A program made the position numbers and the translations under genes. This document shows, piece by piece, positions 36,023-43,870 of a stretch of 54,810 nucleotides of DNA. The DNA lies in contig DASXOZ010000056.1 of the NCBI GenBank assembly GCA_036493895.1, forward strand, positions 1 through 54,810, given 5' to 3'. Positions within the stretch are counted from its first letter, which is position 1. The number at the start of each line of letters is the position of its first letter. Under the pieces are notes generated by a model. It was not told the DNA's origin. It saw nothing but the letters and a program-made list of their open reading frames with translations, and made no database searches. The DNA comes from Candidatus Binatia bacterium (GTDB lineage Bacteria; Desulfobacterota; Binatia; UBA1149; CAITLU01).

Positions 36023-36072
36023 ACGCGCTGCGGGCTTGCCTCTGCCTGCGTCGCACTCCATAGGTCGCCGCC

Positions 36073-36936
36073 ATGCGCAGAGCCTCCGCGCTCGTCCTTC
36101 TCGCCTACCTTTCGGCTTTCGTGCTGGCGCTGATTGCCGGCCGCGCAGTTGCCGGCTTCCATCCGGTAACGGTCGCGCTGGTGGCCGACTCTGCGGCGAC
36201 CGTCGCCGTGTTCGCGTTCAGCGTGGCTTTCGACAACTCGAGCTTCTACGACCCGTACTGGAGCGTCGCCCCGCTGCCGATCGCATGGTACTGGACGACC
36301 GTCCCCCAGGCCGCCGGTGCGAACCCCGTGCGCCAGGCGCTCGTGCTGATCGCGCTGGGACTGTGGGGAGCGCGTCTTACGTGGAACTGGTACCGCCAGT
36401 GGCACGGCCTCGGCCACGAAGACTGGCGCTACGTCGACATCCGGGGCAAGGCCGGCAAAGCGTGGCCGCTGGCCAGTCTCGGCGGCGTGCACTTCTTCCC
36501 GACCCTGATCGTGTTCGCGGGCCTGCTGCCGGTGTGGTCGGCAACCACTTCGTCGGCACCGATCGGCGTCCTCGACCTGGCGGCCTTCACCGTCACGACC
36601 GGCGCGACGCTCATCGAAGCGGTGGCCGACCAGCAGCTTCGCTCGTGGCTCGACCGGCGCACGAGCCACGAAGAGATCATGGCGACCGGCCTGTGGAAGT
36701 ACTCGCGGCATCCGAACTACTTCGGAGAAGTGTCGCTGTGGTGGGGCCTGGCCCTGTTCGGACTGGCCAGCGATCCTCACTTCTGGTCCGTCACCGGCGC
36801 GGTGGCGATGACGACGATGTTCGTGTTCGTCAGCATCCCGCTGCTCGACCGGCGCAGCGAGGAGCGCAGGCCGGGCTATCGCGAGCACATGAAGAAGGTT
36901 TCGGGGCTGGTTCCGCTGCCGCCGCGGGGCGCGTAA
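36073..36936 (+). CDS. DUF1295 membrane protein (steroid 5-alpha-reductase-like)
   Basis: A 287-residue integral membrane protein with about six hydrophobic segments. The C-terminal signature GLWKYSRHPNYFGEVSLWWG is that of DUF1295, related to steroid 5-alpha-reductases and isoprenylcysteine methyltransferases. It is likely an oxidoreductase acting on a lipid or sterol-type substrate at the membrane, but substrate and cofactor are inferences. The next gene begins immediately after its stop, so translation is coupled. Confidence 0.88.
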   Translation: MRRASALVLLAYLSAFVLALIAGRAVAGFHPVTVALVADSAATVAVFAFSVAFDNSSFYDPYWSVAPLPIAWYWTTVPQAAGANPVRQALVLIALGLWGARLTWNWYRQWHGLGHEDWRYVDIRGKAGKAWPLASLGGVHFFPTLIVFAGLLPVWSATTSSAPIGVLDLAAFTVTTGATLIEAVADQQLRSWLDRRTSHEEIMATGLWKYSRHPNYFGEVSLWWGLALFGLASDPHFWSVTGAVAMTTMFVFVSIPLLDRRSEERRPGYREHMKKVSGLVPLPPRGA

Positions 36937-37371
36937 GTGCAGCACATCGAAGTAAAAAGGCATTTCCGCGCACCCGTCGCCGACGTCTGGGACCGCTACA
37001 CCGACCACGCCGACTGGAAGAACTGGGCCGGCTTCAGCGACTCCTGGCTCGAGAAGGAAGGACGGCCCGACCGCAACGGCGTCGGCTGCATCCGCGTGCT
37101 GTCCTCGAACGGCGTCAAGGTCTACGAGCAGGTCGTCGAATGGGAGCCCGGACGGCGCTTCGCCTACCGCATCATCCGCGGCGGACTGCCGCTGAAGGAC
37201 CACTACGGCGAGACGATGTTCGCACCCGATGGGGACGGCACGATGATCACGTGGCGCGTCCGCTTCGATTCGAGGATCCCCGGACTCGGCTGGCTGATGC
37301 GCCTCATCGTCGAGCGCATCTTTCGCAATGGACTGGACGGGCTGGCGAAGAAATACTTTCCGGAGCGCTGA
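36937..37371 (+). CDS. SRPBCC-family (START-like) protein
   Basis: A 144-residue hydrophobic-ligand-binding helix-grip protein (polyketide cyclase/START superfamily). It opens QHIEVKRHFRAPVADVWDRYTDHADWKNW and closes with the long C-terminal helix LMRLIVERIFRNGLDGLAKKYF, as usual for the fold. GTG start directly after the DUF1295 TAA. Probably binds or carries the small lipophilic substrate of its neighbours. Confidence 0.85.
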   Translation: MQHIEVKRHFRAPVADVWDRYTDHADWKNWAGFSDSWLEKEGRPDRNGVGCIRVLSSNGVKVYEQVVEWEPGRRFAYRIIRGGLPLKDHYGETMFAPDGDGTMITWRVRFDSRIPGLGWLMRLIVERIFRNGLDGLAKKYFPER

Positions 37372-37406
37372 GGATTGCTGCGGCAAACGACCAGCAGGAA
37401 ACGACG

Positions 37407-38012
37407 TTGCTGAGACTGTACGACTTTCACGACTCCGGAAACGGCTACAAGGTGCGGCTGCTGCTCGGGCAGCTCGGCATCGCGTACGACTACGTCGAGG
37501 TGGACATCCTGTCCGGCAAGTCGCGCACGCCCGAATTCCTCGCCAGGAACATCAACGGGCGCATTCCGGTGCTCGAGCTGGAGGACGGACGCCACCTGTC
37601 CGAGTCGAATGCGATCCTGTTCTACCTCGCCGACGCAACGCCGTTTCTTCCCGAGGAGCGCTGGGAGCGCTCCCAGGTGTTCCAGTGGCTCTTCTTCGAG
37701 CAGTACAGCCACGAGCCCAACATCGCCACGTCGCGGTTCTGGCTGAGGCACACCGAGTTCGATTCGCACCGGCGCCGTCGCTACGCCGAAAAGATCAAGG
37801 ACGGGATCGCGGCGCTCAAGGTGATGGAGCAGCACCTTTCGAAGAACGACTATTTCGTCGCGGGCCGCTACACGATCGCCGACATCGCGCTGTACGCGTA
37901 CACCCACGTCGCCGATGAGGGCGGCTTCGACCTGAGCCCTTTTCCCGCGATCCGCGCGTGGCTCGAGAGAGTGCGGTCCCAGCCCGGCCACAAGCCGATC
38001 ACGGCGCTGTAA
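37407..38012 (+). CDS. Glutathione S-transferase family protein
   Basis: A 201-residue GST. The thioredoxin-like N-terminal domain reads LRLYDFHDSGNGYKVRLLLGQLGI with the active Ser region SGNGYK, then the conserved NGRIPVLELEDGRHLSESNAIL glutathione-binding stretch. A helical C-terminal domain ends with FVAGRYTIADIALYAYTH. I chose TTG 37407 because CAGGAA lies 8 nt upstream. It completes the DUF1295-SRPBCC-GST operon. Confidence 0.88.
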   Translation: MLRLYDFHDSGNGYKVRLLLGQLGIAYDYVEVDILSGKSRTPEFLARNINGRIPVLELEDGRHLSESNAILFYLADATPFLPEERWERSQVFQWLFFEQYSHEPNIATSRFWLRHTEFDSHRRRRYAEKIKDGIAALKVMEQHLSKNDYFVAGRYTIADIALYAYTHVADEGGFDLSPFPAIRAWLERVRSQPGHKPITAL

Positions 38013-38101
38013 CCCCCGCTTCCTTCGGCATTCCGCCTCGGCCAGACTCCATTCCGGGGTAGCGCAACGGATGGCCGATCCGGAGCCTCGAGGAGAACAA
38101 G

Positions 38102-38368
38102 GTGTCCGACCAGGAACTTCGCCGCACGCTGATGGAGCTTCGACGCGAGCTCGCCAAAGTCGGCGACGTCGATGCCGATATGGAGGAGATGCTCTCCGGT
38201 ATTCGCGCGGACATCGACGTCGTCATGGACCGGGCAGCGGCACACACGCTGGCCGAGCGCCTGACCGAGCGCCTGAGTGACGCCGTCGAGCGCTTCGAAG
38301 CCACCCACCCTCGCCTCGCGACCGCGATGGGCGCCGTCATCGACCAGCTCGCCAACATCGGCGTCTGA
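38102..38368 (+). CDS. DUF4404 family small helical protein
   Basis: An 88-residue, all-helical protein (MSDQELRRTLMELRREL, GIRADIDVVMDR, FEATHPRLATAMGAVIDQLANIG) matching the DUF4404 pattern of short, acidic helical proteins. GTG start at 38102 with GAGGAG upstream. Function unknown in the family. It is followed at once by a long perfect palindrome. Confidence 0.8.
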   Translation: MSDQELRRTLMELRRELAKVGDVDADMEEMLSGIRADIDVVMDRAAAHTLAERLTERLSDAVERFEATHPRLATAMGAVIDQLANIGV

Positions 38369-38373
38369 CCTCT

Positions 38374-38437
38374 ATGCGGATATGTAATGGGGTCAGGCAC
38401 TATACGTATAGTGCCTGACCCCATTACATATCCGCAT
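38374..38437. repeat. Perfect 64-bp palindrome, GGGGTCAGGCAC family
   Basis: Two 32-bp arms meet at ACGT (38404-38407) with no mismatch. The arms contain ATATGTAATGGGGTCAGGCA and its complement. The segment GTGCCTGACCCCATTACA also occurs at 47910-47927. It lies between the DUF4404 stop and the next SRPBCC gene. Strong cruciform or bidirectional terminator potential. Confidence 0.85.
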
Positions 38438-38459
38438 TACGCCCGACAGGAGCCCGACC

Positions 38460-38942
38460 ATGGCCAAGTTCCCAACCGAGATCGAGGAATCCGTGACGGT
38501 CGCCGCGCCGCTCGAGCGCGTCTACGCGTACCTGTGGGACGTCGTCGGCTCGTCGCGCTGCATCCCCGGCCTCGACCGCTGCGAAAACATCGGGCCCGAC
38601 ACGTACCGATTCATCTACAAGGAGCGTTCCACCGGCCCGGTCAGCATGACGGTGCGCTACACGGCGCGCTATCGCGGCAACGGCACCGACGACATCAGCT
38701 TCGAGGGAATCTCGGCCAGCCAGGACAACACCGACGTGCGCGGCCAGCTTCGCCTGAGCGGCCAGGGCGACCAGACGCGCATCCTTCTCAAGCAGCGCTT
38801 CGCGCCCGACACGCCGGTGCCGTGGCTGCTGCAGTCGCTGATCCGCTCCTTCGTCGAAGCCGAGGCCGCCGGCGCGGCGCGCGATTACCTCGCCAACCTG
38901 AGAAGGGCTCTGGGCGCCGCCGGCCGCACGGCCGATGCGTGA
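38460..38942 (+). CDS. SRPBCC/CoxG-like protein
   Basis: A 160-residue helix-grip-fold protein: FPTEIEESVTVAAPLERVYAYLWDV at the start, central beta strands ending QTRILLKQRF, and C-terminal helix LLQSLIRSFVEAEAAGAARDYLANL. It differs from the GST-linked SRPBCC protein. It likely binds a hydrophobic ligand, specific partner unknown. The next gene begins 9 bp downstream. Confidence 0.82.
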   Translation: MAKFPTEIEESVTVAAPLERVYAYLWDVVGSSRCIPGLDRCENIGPDTYRFIYKERSTGPVSMTVRYTARYRGNGTDDISFEGISASQDNTDVRGQLRLSGQGDQTRILLKQRFAPDTPVPWLLQSLIRSFVEAEAAGAARDYLANLRRALGAAGRTADA

Positions 38943-38951
38943 CGCGGCTCG

Positions 38952-40019
38952 ATGAAAGCCTTCGTCACGGGAGCGACCGGGCTTCTCGGCAATAACCTCG
39001 TCCGCGCGCTCGAAGCCGGTGGGCACGAAGTTCGCGCCCTGGCTCGAAATGCCGCCAAGGCCGAGCGCGTGCTCCACGGAACGGCGGCGCGCGTGATCGT
39101 CGGCGACATGAAAAACGTCGCCGGTTTCGCGCCCGGGCTGGCCGGCTGCGACGCCGTCTTCCACACGGCCGCGTACTTTCGCGAAGCGTTCGAGCCCGGC
39201 TCCGATCAGGGCGAGCTCGACCGCATCAACATCGGCGCGACGATGGAGCTGCTCGATGCCGCCGACTCCGCGTCGGTGCCGTGCTTCGTGCACGTGAGCA
39301 GCGGCGGGACTATCGGCCGCAAGAGCGACGGCAGCGCCGGCGACGAGGACACGCCTCCGCTGCCGGTCCAGCGCGACAATCCGTATTTCCGAAGCAAGCT
39401 GAAAGGCGACGCAGCGATCGCTGCGTGGCGAAGCACGAGCGCCATCCGCATCGTCGAGATTCTCCCCGGCTGGATCTGGGGACCGTGGGACGCGGCTCCG
39501 ACCGGCGCCGGCAAGCTCATCGCCGAATTCCTCGACCGCAAGATCCCGGCGAACATCGGCGGCGGAACTTCGATCGTCGATGCGCGCGACGTCGCGCTCG
39601 CGATGATCGCGGCGGCCTCCCGCGCGCTGGAATCCCGCAACGGCGTCGCGGCGGCGCCCGGCCAGGCGCCGCACCTCGACAAATACATCGTCGGTGGCCG
39701 CTTCCTGCCGATGCGCGACATCATGAAGCAGCTCGAGGCCGCGACCGGCGTGGCCGGGCCCCGCTACGAGATCCCGCACTACGTGCTGCTCGCATACGCG
39801 TACGGCTGCGAAGCCTGGGGACGGCTTACCGGCGGCGCACCGCTGGTGACGCCGACGGCAGTGCGCACGATGCACGCCAACATCAAGCTCGATTCGTCGA
39901 AAGCCGAGCGCGAGCTCGGGGTCCGCTTCCGCGATACGGCCGAAACGTGCCGCGACAGCGTCCACTGGCAGCGCGAGAATGCCGGGAGCGGAAACCGCCG
40001 GACGCAGCGTCCGGTTTGA
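38952..40019 (+). CDS. NAD-dependent epimerase/dehydratase (extended SDR)
   Basis: A 355-residue extended short-chain dehydrogenase. The Rossmann motif is VTGATGLLGNNL, active residues are near HVSSGGTIG and Y-F-R-S-K (DNPYFRSKLKGD), and the substrate region starts ILPGWIWGPWD. Such proteins act on nucleotide sugars, hopanoids or 3-beta-hydroxysteroids (HpnA- or 3beta-HSD-like); I cannot choose. The last 15 residues after HWQRENAG are basic and unusual. Next to the deoxyhypusine-synthase-like gene, 34 bp apart. Confidence 0.85.
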   Translation: MKAFVTGATGLLGNNLVRALEAGGHEVRALARNAAKAERVLHGTAARVIVGDMKNVAGFAPGLAGCDAVFHTAAYFREAFEPGSDQGELDRINIGATMELLDAADSASVPCFVHVSSGGTIGRKSDGSAGDEDTPPLPVQRDNPYFRSKLKGDAAIAAWRSTSAIRIVEILPGWIWGPWDAAPTGAGKLIAEFLDRKIPANIGGGTSIVDARDVALAMIAAASRALESRNGVAAAPGQAPHLDKYIVGGRFLPMRDIMKQLEAATGVAGPRYEIPHYVLLAYAYGCEAWGRLTGGAPLVTPTAVRTMHANIKLDSSKAERELGVRFRDTAETCRDSVHWQRENAGSGNRRTQRPV

Positions 40020-40053
40020 ATTTCCGCACCGCCCGCCCCAAAAGCCCGCGATC

Positions 40054-41049
40054 ATGCCGTACGCCGCACCGAAAGGGATCGCCGATTTCCTTCGCCACCA
40101 CTACCGGCACTTCAACTCTGCCGCGCTCGTGGACGCATCGCGCGCCTACGTCGATTTCGTCGATGCCGGCAACCACATGCTGCTGACGATGGCCGGTGCG
40201 ATGAGCACGGCCGAGCTCGGCATCTCGGTGGCCGAGATGATCCGCCGCGGCAAGGTCCACGCGATCACCTGCACCGGCGCCAACCTCGAGGAAGACCTGT
40301 TCAACCTCGTCGCCCACGACCATTACGTGCGCGTGCCGCACTACCGCGAGCTCGCGCCGCACGAAGAAGTCGAGCTGCTCGAGCGCCACCTCAACCGCGT
40401 CACCGACACCTGCATCCCCGAAGAAGAAGCGATCCGCCGCCTCGAAGGCGCCGTGCTGGACGAGTGGATGGCCGCCGACAAGCGCGGCGAGCGGCTTTTC
40501 CCCCACGAATTCTTCTATCGCCTGATCGACACGGGCGTTCTCGAGAAGCACTTCCAGATCGATCCTTCCGACAGCTGGCTGGTCGCGGCCTGCCAGAAGA
40601 AGCTGCCGATCTTCGTCCCGGGCTGGGAAGACTCGACGCTCGGCAACATCTTCGCGTCCCACTGCATCCGCGGGACCGTCAAAAACGTGCACACCGTGCG
40701 CAGCGGCATCGAGTACATGATGTCGCTGTCCGAGTGGTACCAGAAGACGACCACGGACAAGTCGATCGGCTTCTTCCAGATCGGCGGCGGCATCGCCGGC
40801 GACTTCCCGATCTGCGTCGTGCCGATGATGCGCCAGGACCTCCAGCTCGAGCACATCAAGCTGTGGGGGTACTTCTGCCAGATCAGCGACTCGACCACGA
40901 GCTACGGTTCCTATTCGGGCGCCGTTCCCAACGAGAAGATCACCTGGGAAAAGCTCGGCGTCGACACGCCGCGTTTCGTCATCGAGTCGGACGCGACCAT
41001 CGTCGCGCCGCTCGTGTTCGCGTACGTGCTCGAAAGCTCGCGCGCCTGA
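40054..41049 (+). CDS. Deoxyhypusine-synthase-like NAD-dependent enzyme
   Basis: A 331-residue protein of the deoxyhypusine synthase family, which transfers a butylamine group from spermidine. Recognisable parts are MLLTMAGAMSTAELGISVAEM, CTGANLEEDLFNLVAHDHY, PGWEDSTLGNIFASHCIRG and the C-terminal NEKITWEKLGVD. The last aligns with the active-site Trp-x-Lys of eukaryotic DHS, so the catalytic Lys would be Lys300. The region equivalent to the eukaryotic GGGVVKHH reads GGGIAGDF. Bacteria lack eIF5A; bacterial homologues have been linked to homospermidine formation. Here it follows an SDR and SRPBCC protein. Confidence 0.88.
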   Translation: MPYAAPKGIADFLRHHYRHFNSAALVDASRAYVDFVDAGNHMLLTMAGAMSTAELGISVAEMIRRGKVHAITCTGANLEEDLFNLVAHDHYVRVPHYRELAPHEEVELLERHLNRVTDTCIPEEEAIRRLEGAVLDEWMAADKRGERLFPHEFFYRLIDTGVLEKHFQIDPSDSWLVAACQKKLPIFVPGWEDSTLGNIFASHCIRGTVKNVHTVRSGIEYMMSLSEWYQKTTTDKSIGFFQIGGGIAGDFPICVVPMMRQDLQLEHIKLWGYFCQISDSTTSYGSYSGAVPNEKITWEKLGVDTPRFVIESDATIVAPLVFAYVLESSRA

Positions 41050-41181
41050 AGGTCCGGCGGATCGGCCTTCGCGGCCGCTCTGGCCACAGTAAGCGGGAAG
41101 CGCTATTTCCCGGGGGTTGACGGCGTCCCGCCGCCGCCGGGCCGGAAAACCGGAACAACGGGAACCGAGGAGAACATTTCG

Positions 41182-43065
41182 ATGGCCGATACCAGCATCA
41201 AGACCGGCAGCGAGGAAGAAAGCAGGCGCGTCGCCGAAGAGTCGCGCGAACAGGAGTGGGCGGGCCGCGCCTTCATTCGCGAGCTTTACCTCGGCCAGTT
41301 CCCGCTCGACATCGTGCACCCGTTCCCCACCGCGGGCGTGAGAAACGCCGAGTACGCCGACTGGCACGCCAGGCTCGAGACTTTCCTGCGCGACGAAGTC
41401 GATGCGGCCGAGATCGATCGCACCGGCGAATACCCCGACCACGTGGTCGACGGCCTGCGCAAGCTCGGGGCCTTCGGCATCAAGATCCCGAAGAAGTACG
41501 GCGGCCTCGGCTTCTCGATCAGCGAGTACTGCGATGCGATGGCGCTGCTCGGCAGCTACGACAGCAACCTGGTCGCACTCCTGTCGGCACACCAGTCGAT
41601 CGGCGTGCCGCAGCCGCTCAAGGACTTCGGCACCGAGGAGCAGAAGCAGAAATACCTCACCCGCTGCGCCAAGGGCGCCATCTCGGCGTTCGCGCTGACC
41701 GAGCCCAACGTCGGCTCGGATCCGTCCGCGCTGGCGACCACCTGCGAGAAGGACGGCGACTTCTGGGTGATCAACGGCGAGAAGCTCTGGTGCACCAACG
41801 GCACCATCGCCGAGTTGCTGGTCGTGATGGCGCGCGATCCCAAGACCAAGAAGATCAGCGCCTTCATCGTCGAGGCCGACACGCCCGGCGTCAAGGTCGC
41901 GCACCGCTGCCGGTTCATGGGGCTCAAGGCGCTGGCCAACGGCATCATCTCGTTCCAGGACGTGCGCGTGCCGAAGGAAAACCTGATCGGAGGCGAGGGC
42001 CAGGGCCTGAAGATCGCGCTGACCACGCTCAATACCGGGCGTCTTTCGCTCCCGGCCGCGTGCGTGGGTTCGGCCAAGCGCTGCCTCGAGATCGTCAAGG
42101 GCTGGTCCGCGGCGCGCTCTCAGTGGGGACTTCCGATCTGGAAGCACGAGGCGATCTCCAACATGATCGCCGAGATCGCCGCCGACACGTTCGCGATGGA
42201 ATCGATCGCGAAAATCACCGCGAACATGGCCGAGCGCGGCGGCTACGACATCCGCCTGGAAGCCGCTGCTGCCAAGGAATGGAACAGCGTCACCAACTGG
42301 AAGATCCTCGACACGACGCTGCAGATCCGCGGCGGTCGCGGCTACGAGAACGAGACGTCGCTGCGCGAGCGCGGCGAGACCGGGCTCGGCGTCGAGCGCA
42401 TGATGCGCGACAACCGCATCAACCTGATCTTCGAAGGATCGAGCGAGGTCATGCACCTGTTCATGGCCCGCGAGGCCGTCGACAAGCACCTTCAGGTAGC
42501 GGGCGCGATGATCGACCCGAAGGCCACGATGTCCACCAAGTTGGCGGCGATCCCGGGAATGGCCGCGTTTTACGCCGCCTGGTACCCGCCGCTGTGGCTC
42601 AAGGGGCTGCAAACGCCGTTCCTGTTCGGCGACTGGGGCTCGCTTGCCGGACACATGCGCTTCGTCGAACGCAGCGCCCGCAAGCTGGCGCGCTCGAGCT
42701 TTCACGCGATGGCGCTGTACCAGGCCAAGATGGAAAGGAAGCAGGCCTTCCTGTTCCGCACGGTCGACGTCGTCATGGAGCTGTTCGCGATGTCGGTCGT
42801 GTGCGCCAGGGCCAGGCAGATGAAGGAGTCCGGCGATGCCAACGCCGCCGAGGCGCTGCGCCTGGCCGACCTCTTCTGCGGAATGTCGCGGCGCCGCGTG
42901 TCGGGCTCGTTCCGCACGCTGTGGCGCAACGACGATGCCGCTTCGGGCGCAGTGACGGCCCAGGTCATCTCGGGCGGCTACAACTGGCTCGCAAAGGACG
43001 GCGTGGTGGACCTTCACCTGCCGGACGATGCGTTCGAGCCGAAGTTCTTCAAGCAGCCGGCGTAA
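41182..43065 (+). CDS. Large acyl-CoA dehydrogenase with C-terminal extension (VLCAD/ACAD9-like)
   Basis: A 627-residue flavoenzyme. The acyl-CoA dehydrogenase core spans about residues 50-430 with AFALTEPNVGSDPSALATT, WVINGEKLWCTNGTIAELLVV and the catalytic-Glu motif NLIFEGSSEVMHLFMARE. Residues 440-627 are an extra helical domain, as in VLCAD, ACAD9 and bacterial long-chain forms that act near the membrane. ATG 41182 follows GAGGAGAAC. Likely substrate is a long-chain acyl-CoA. A hairpin follows the stop. Confidence 0.93.
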   Translation: MADTSIKTGSEEESRRVAEESREQEWAGRAFIRELYLGQFPLDIVHPFPTAGVRNAEYADWHARLETFLRDEVDAAEIDRTGEYPDHVVDGLRKLGAFGIKIPKKYGGLGFSISEYCDAMALLGSYDSNLVALLSAHQSIGVPQPLKDFGTEEQKQKYLTRCAKGAISAFALTEPNVGSDPSALATTCEKDGDFWVINGEKLWCTNGTIAELLVVMARDPKTKKISAFIVEADTPGVKVAHRCRFMGLKALANGIISFQDVRVPKENLIGGEGQGLKIALTTLNTGRLSLPAACVGSAKRCLEIVKGWSAARSQWGLPIWKHEAISNMIAEIAADTFAMESIAKITANMAERGGYDIRLEAAAAKEWNSVTNWKILDTTLQIRGGRGYENETSLRERGETGLGVERMMRDNRINLIFEGSSEVMHLFMAREAVDKHLQVAGAMIDPKATMSTKLAAIPGMAAFYAAWYPPLWLKGLQTPFLFGDWGSLAGHMRFVERSARKLARSSFHAMALYQAKMERKQAFLFRTVDVVMELFAMSVVCARARQMKESGDANAAEALRLADLFCGMSRRRVSGSFRTLWRNDDAASGAVTAQVISGGYNWLAKDGVVDLHLPDDAFEPKFFKQPA

Positions 43066-43067
43066 GC

Positions 43068-43088
43068 GGCTGCGCTCTTTCCGCAGCC
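43068..43088 (+). terminator. Short hairpin after the large acyl-CoA dehydrogenase
   Basis: GGCTGCG pairs with CGCAGCC around CTCTTTC, starting 3 bp after the stop codon. Modest stem, no long T-run. Confidence 0.35.
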
Positions 43089-43112
43089 TGCTGCAAGCCG
43101 GCGCGCATCAGC

Positions 43113-43228
43113 TTGCGGGCCCGCGTCGGCTCTCGGGCGCGCGTCGGCTCTCGGGCGCGCGTCAGTTCTCGGGCCCGCGTCGGCTCTCGGGCGCGCGTAG
43201 CTCTCGGGCGCGCGTCAGCTCTCGGGCG
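43113..43228. repeat. 18-bp tandem repeat array, six units
   Basis: Units of TCTCGGGCGCGCGTCGGC (one of 17 bp) repeat from about 43113 to 43228. The right end enters the coding end of the minus-strand lipoprotein gene and includes its TGA codon (43215-43217). Confidence 0.8.
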
Positions 43229-43733
43229 ATGCCGCCTCGCAGTGCGGAATGCCGAAGTAGAGGGAAGCCGCACCTGCGCACACCGCCGAGACTGCGGCCG
43301 CGCCGCCTTCCGGCCTGGCGATGATGGGTGCTTTTCCAGGCATCGCCAGCACGCAGCCGTAGTCCCCGCTCTCGTTCGTCTGCAGCTTCTCGTCGACCGG
43401 CTTGCCGTCGACGACGAGAGTGATCGAGTCCGACTGCACCGACCTCAGCACAACGCCACGCGCTCCGAGACATTCGACCAGCTCGGAAGCGGCGGCGTTC
43501 ATCTGGTCCACCAGCGCGGCGATCTTCTCGTCGGCGTTCGCCTGGGTCAGCGTAAACCCCGGCAGGAACAGCACGAGCGTGGGCCCGCGCACTTCGATGC
43601 CGGATGCCGCGGCGATCGAGAAGCCGCCGGCCGGCCGCGCCGCCGCCGCCGGCAGCGAGCGGGGGTGCGTCGAGCACGACGCCGCGGCAAGCGCAGCCAG
43701 GCTGGCCAGCGCGCAGATGCGCAGCAAGAGCAT
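43215..43733 (-). CDS. Small lipoprotein of unknown function
   Basis: A 172-residue exported protein with lipobox AAAS-C20. The mature part has beta-strand-like segments GPTLVLFLPGFTL, GVVLRSVQSDSITLVVDGKPV and YGCVLAMPGKAPIIA, and four mature Cys in all. No family recognised. The C-terminus and stop sit inside an 18-bp tandem repeat, which may have moved the reading end. It is 137 bp downstream of the WS/DGAT gene on the same strand. Confidence 0.7.
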   Translation of the reverse strand: MLLLRICALASLAALAAASCSTHPRSLPAAAARPAGGFSIAAASGIEVRGPTLVLFLPGFTLTQANADEKIAALVDQMNAAASELVECLGARGVVLRSVQSDSITLVVDGKPVDEKLQTNESGDYGCVLAMPGKAPIIARPEGGAAAVSAVCAGAASLYFGIPHCEAASPES

Positions 43734-43870
43734 GGTGCGACTATGAGGCCCGCGCGTCAGCCTCTCAAGCGCGGGAGCAAATCCGCGTCACCGGCTGCTG
43801 CACCAACGGCGACGTTCAGGATGCGAAGGCACCACATATCCAGGAAACGACCGCCGACCCGAATGCGAAT

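Noticed and set aside
40054..41049. Loss of the catalytic Lys in the DHS-like protein
   Set aside because: I first took the changed GGG loop as loss of the active Lys, but the Lys of eukaryotic DHS is in the Trp-x-Lys stretch, which is kept here (Lys300).
39883..43017. 1,044-codon open frame on the minus strand
   Set aside because: It is antisense to the DHS-like and large acyl-CoA dehydrogenase genes, with no family motifs of its own.
43113..43228. CRISPR array
   Set aside because: The 18-bp units are contiguous with no spacers and no cas genes are present.
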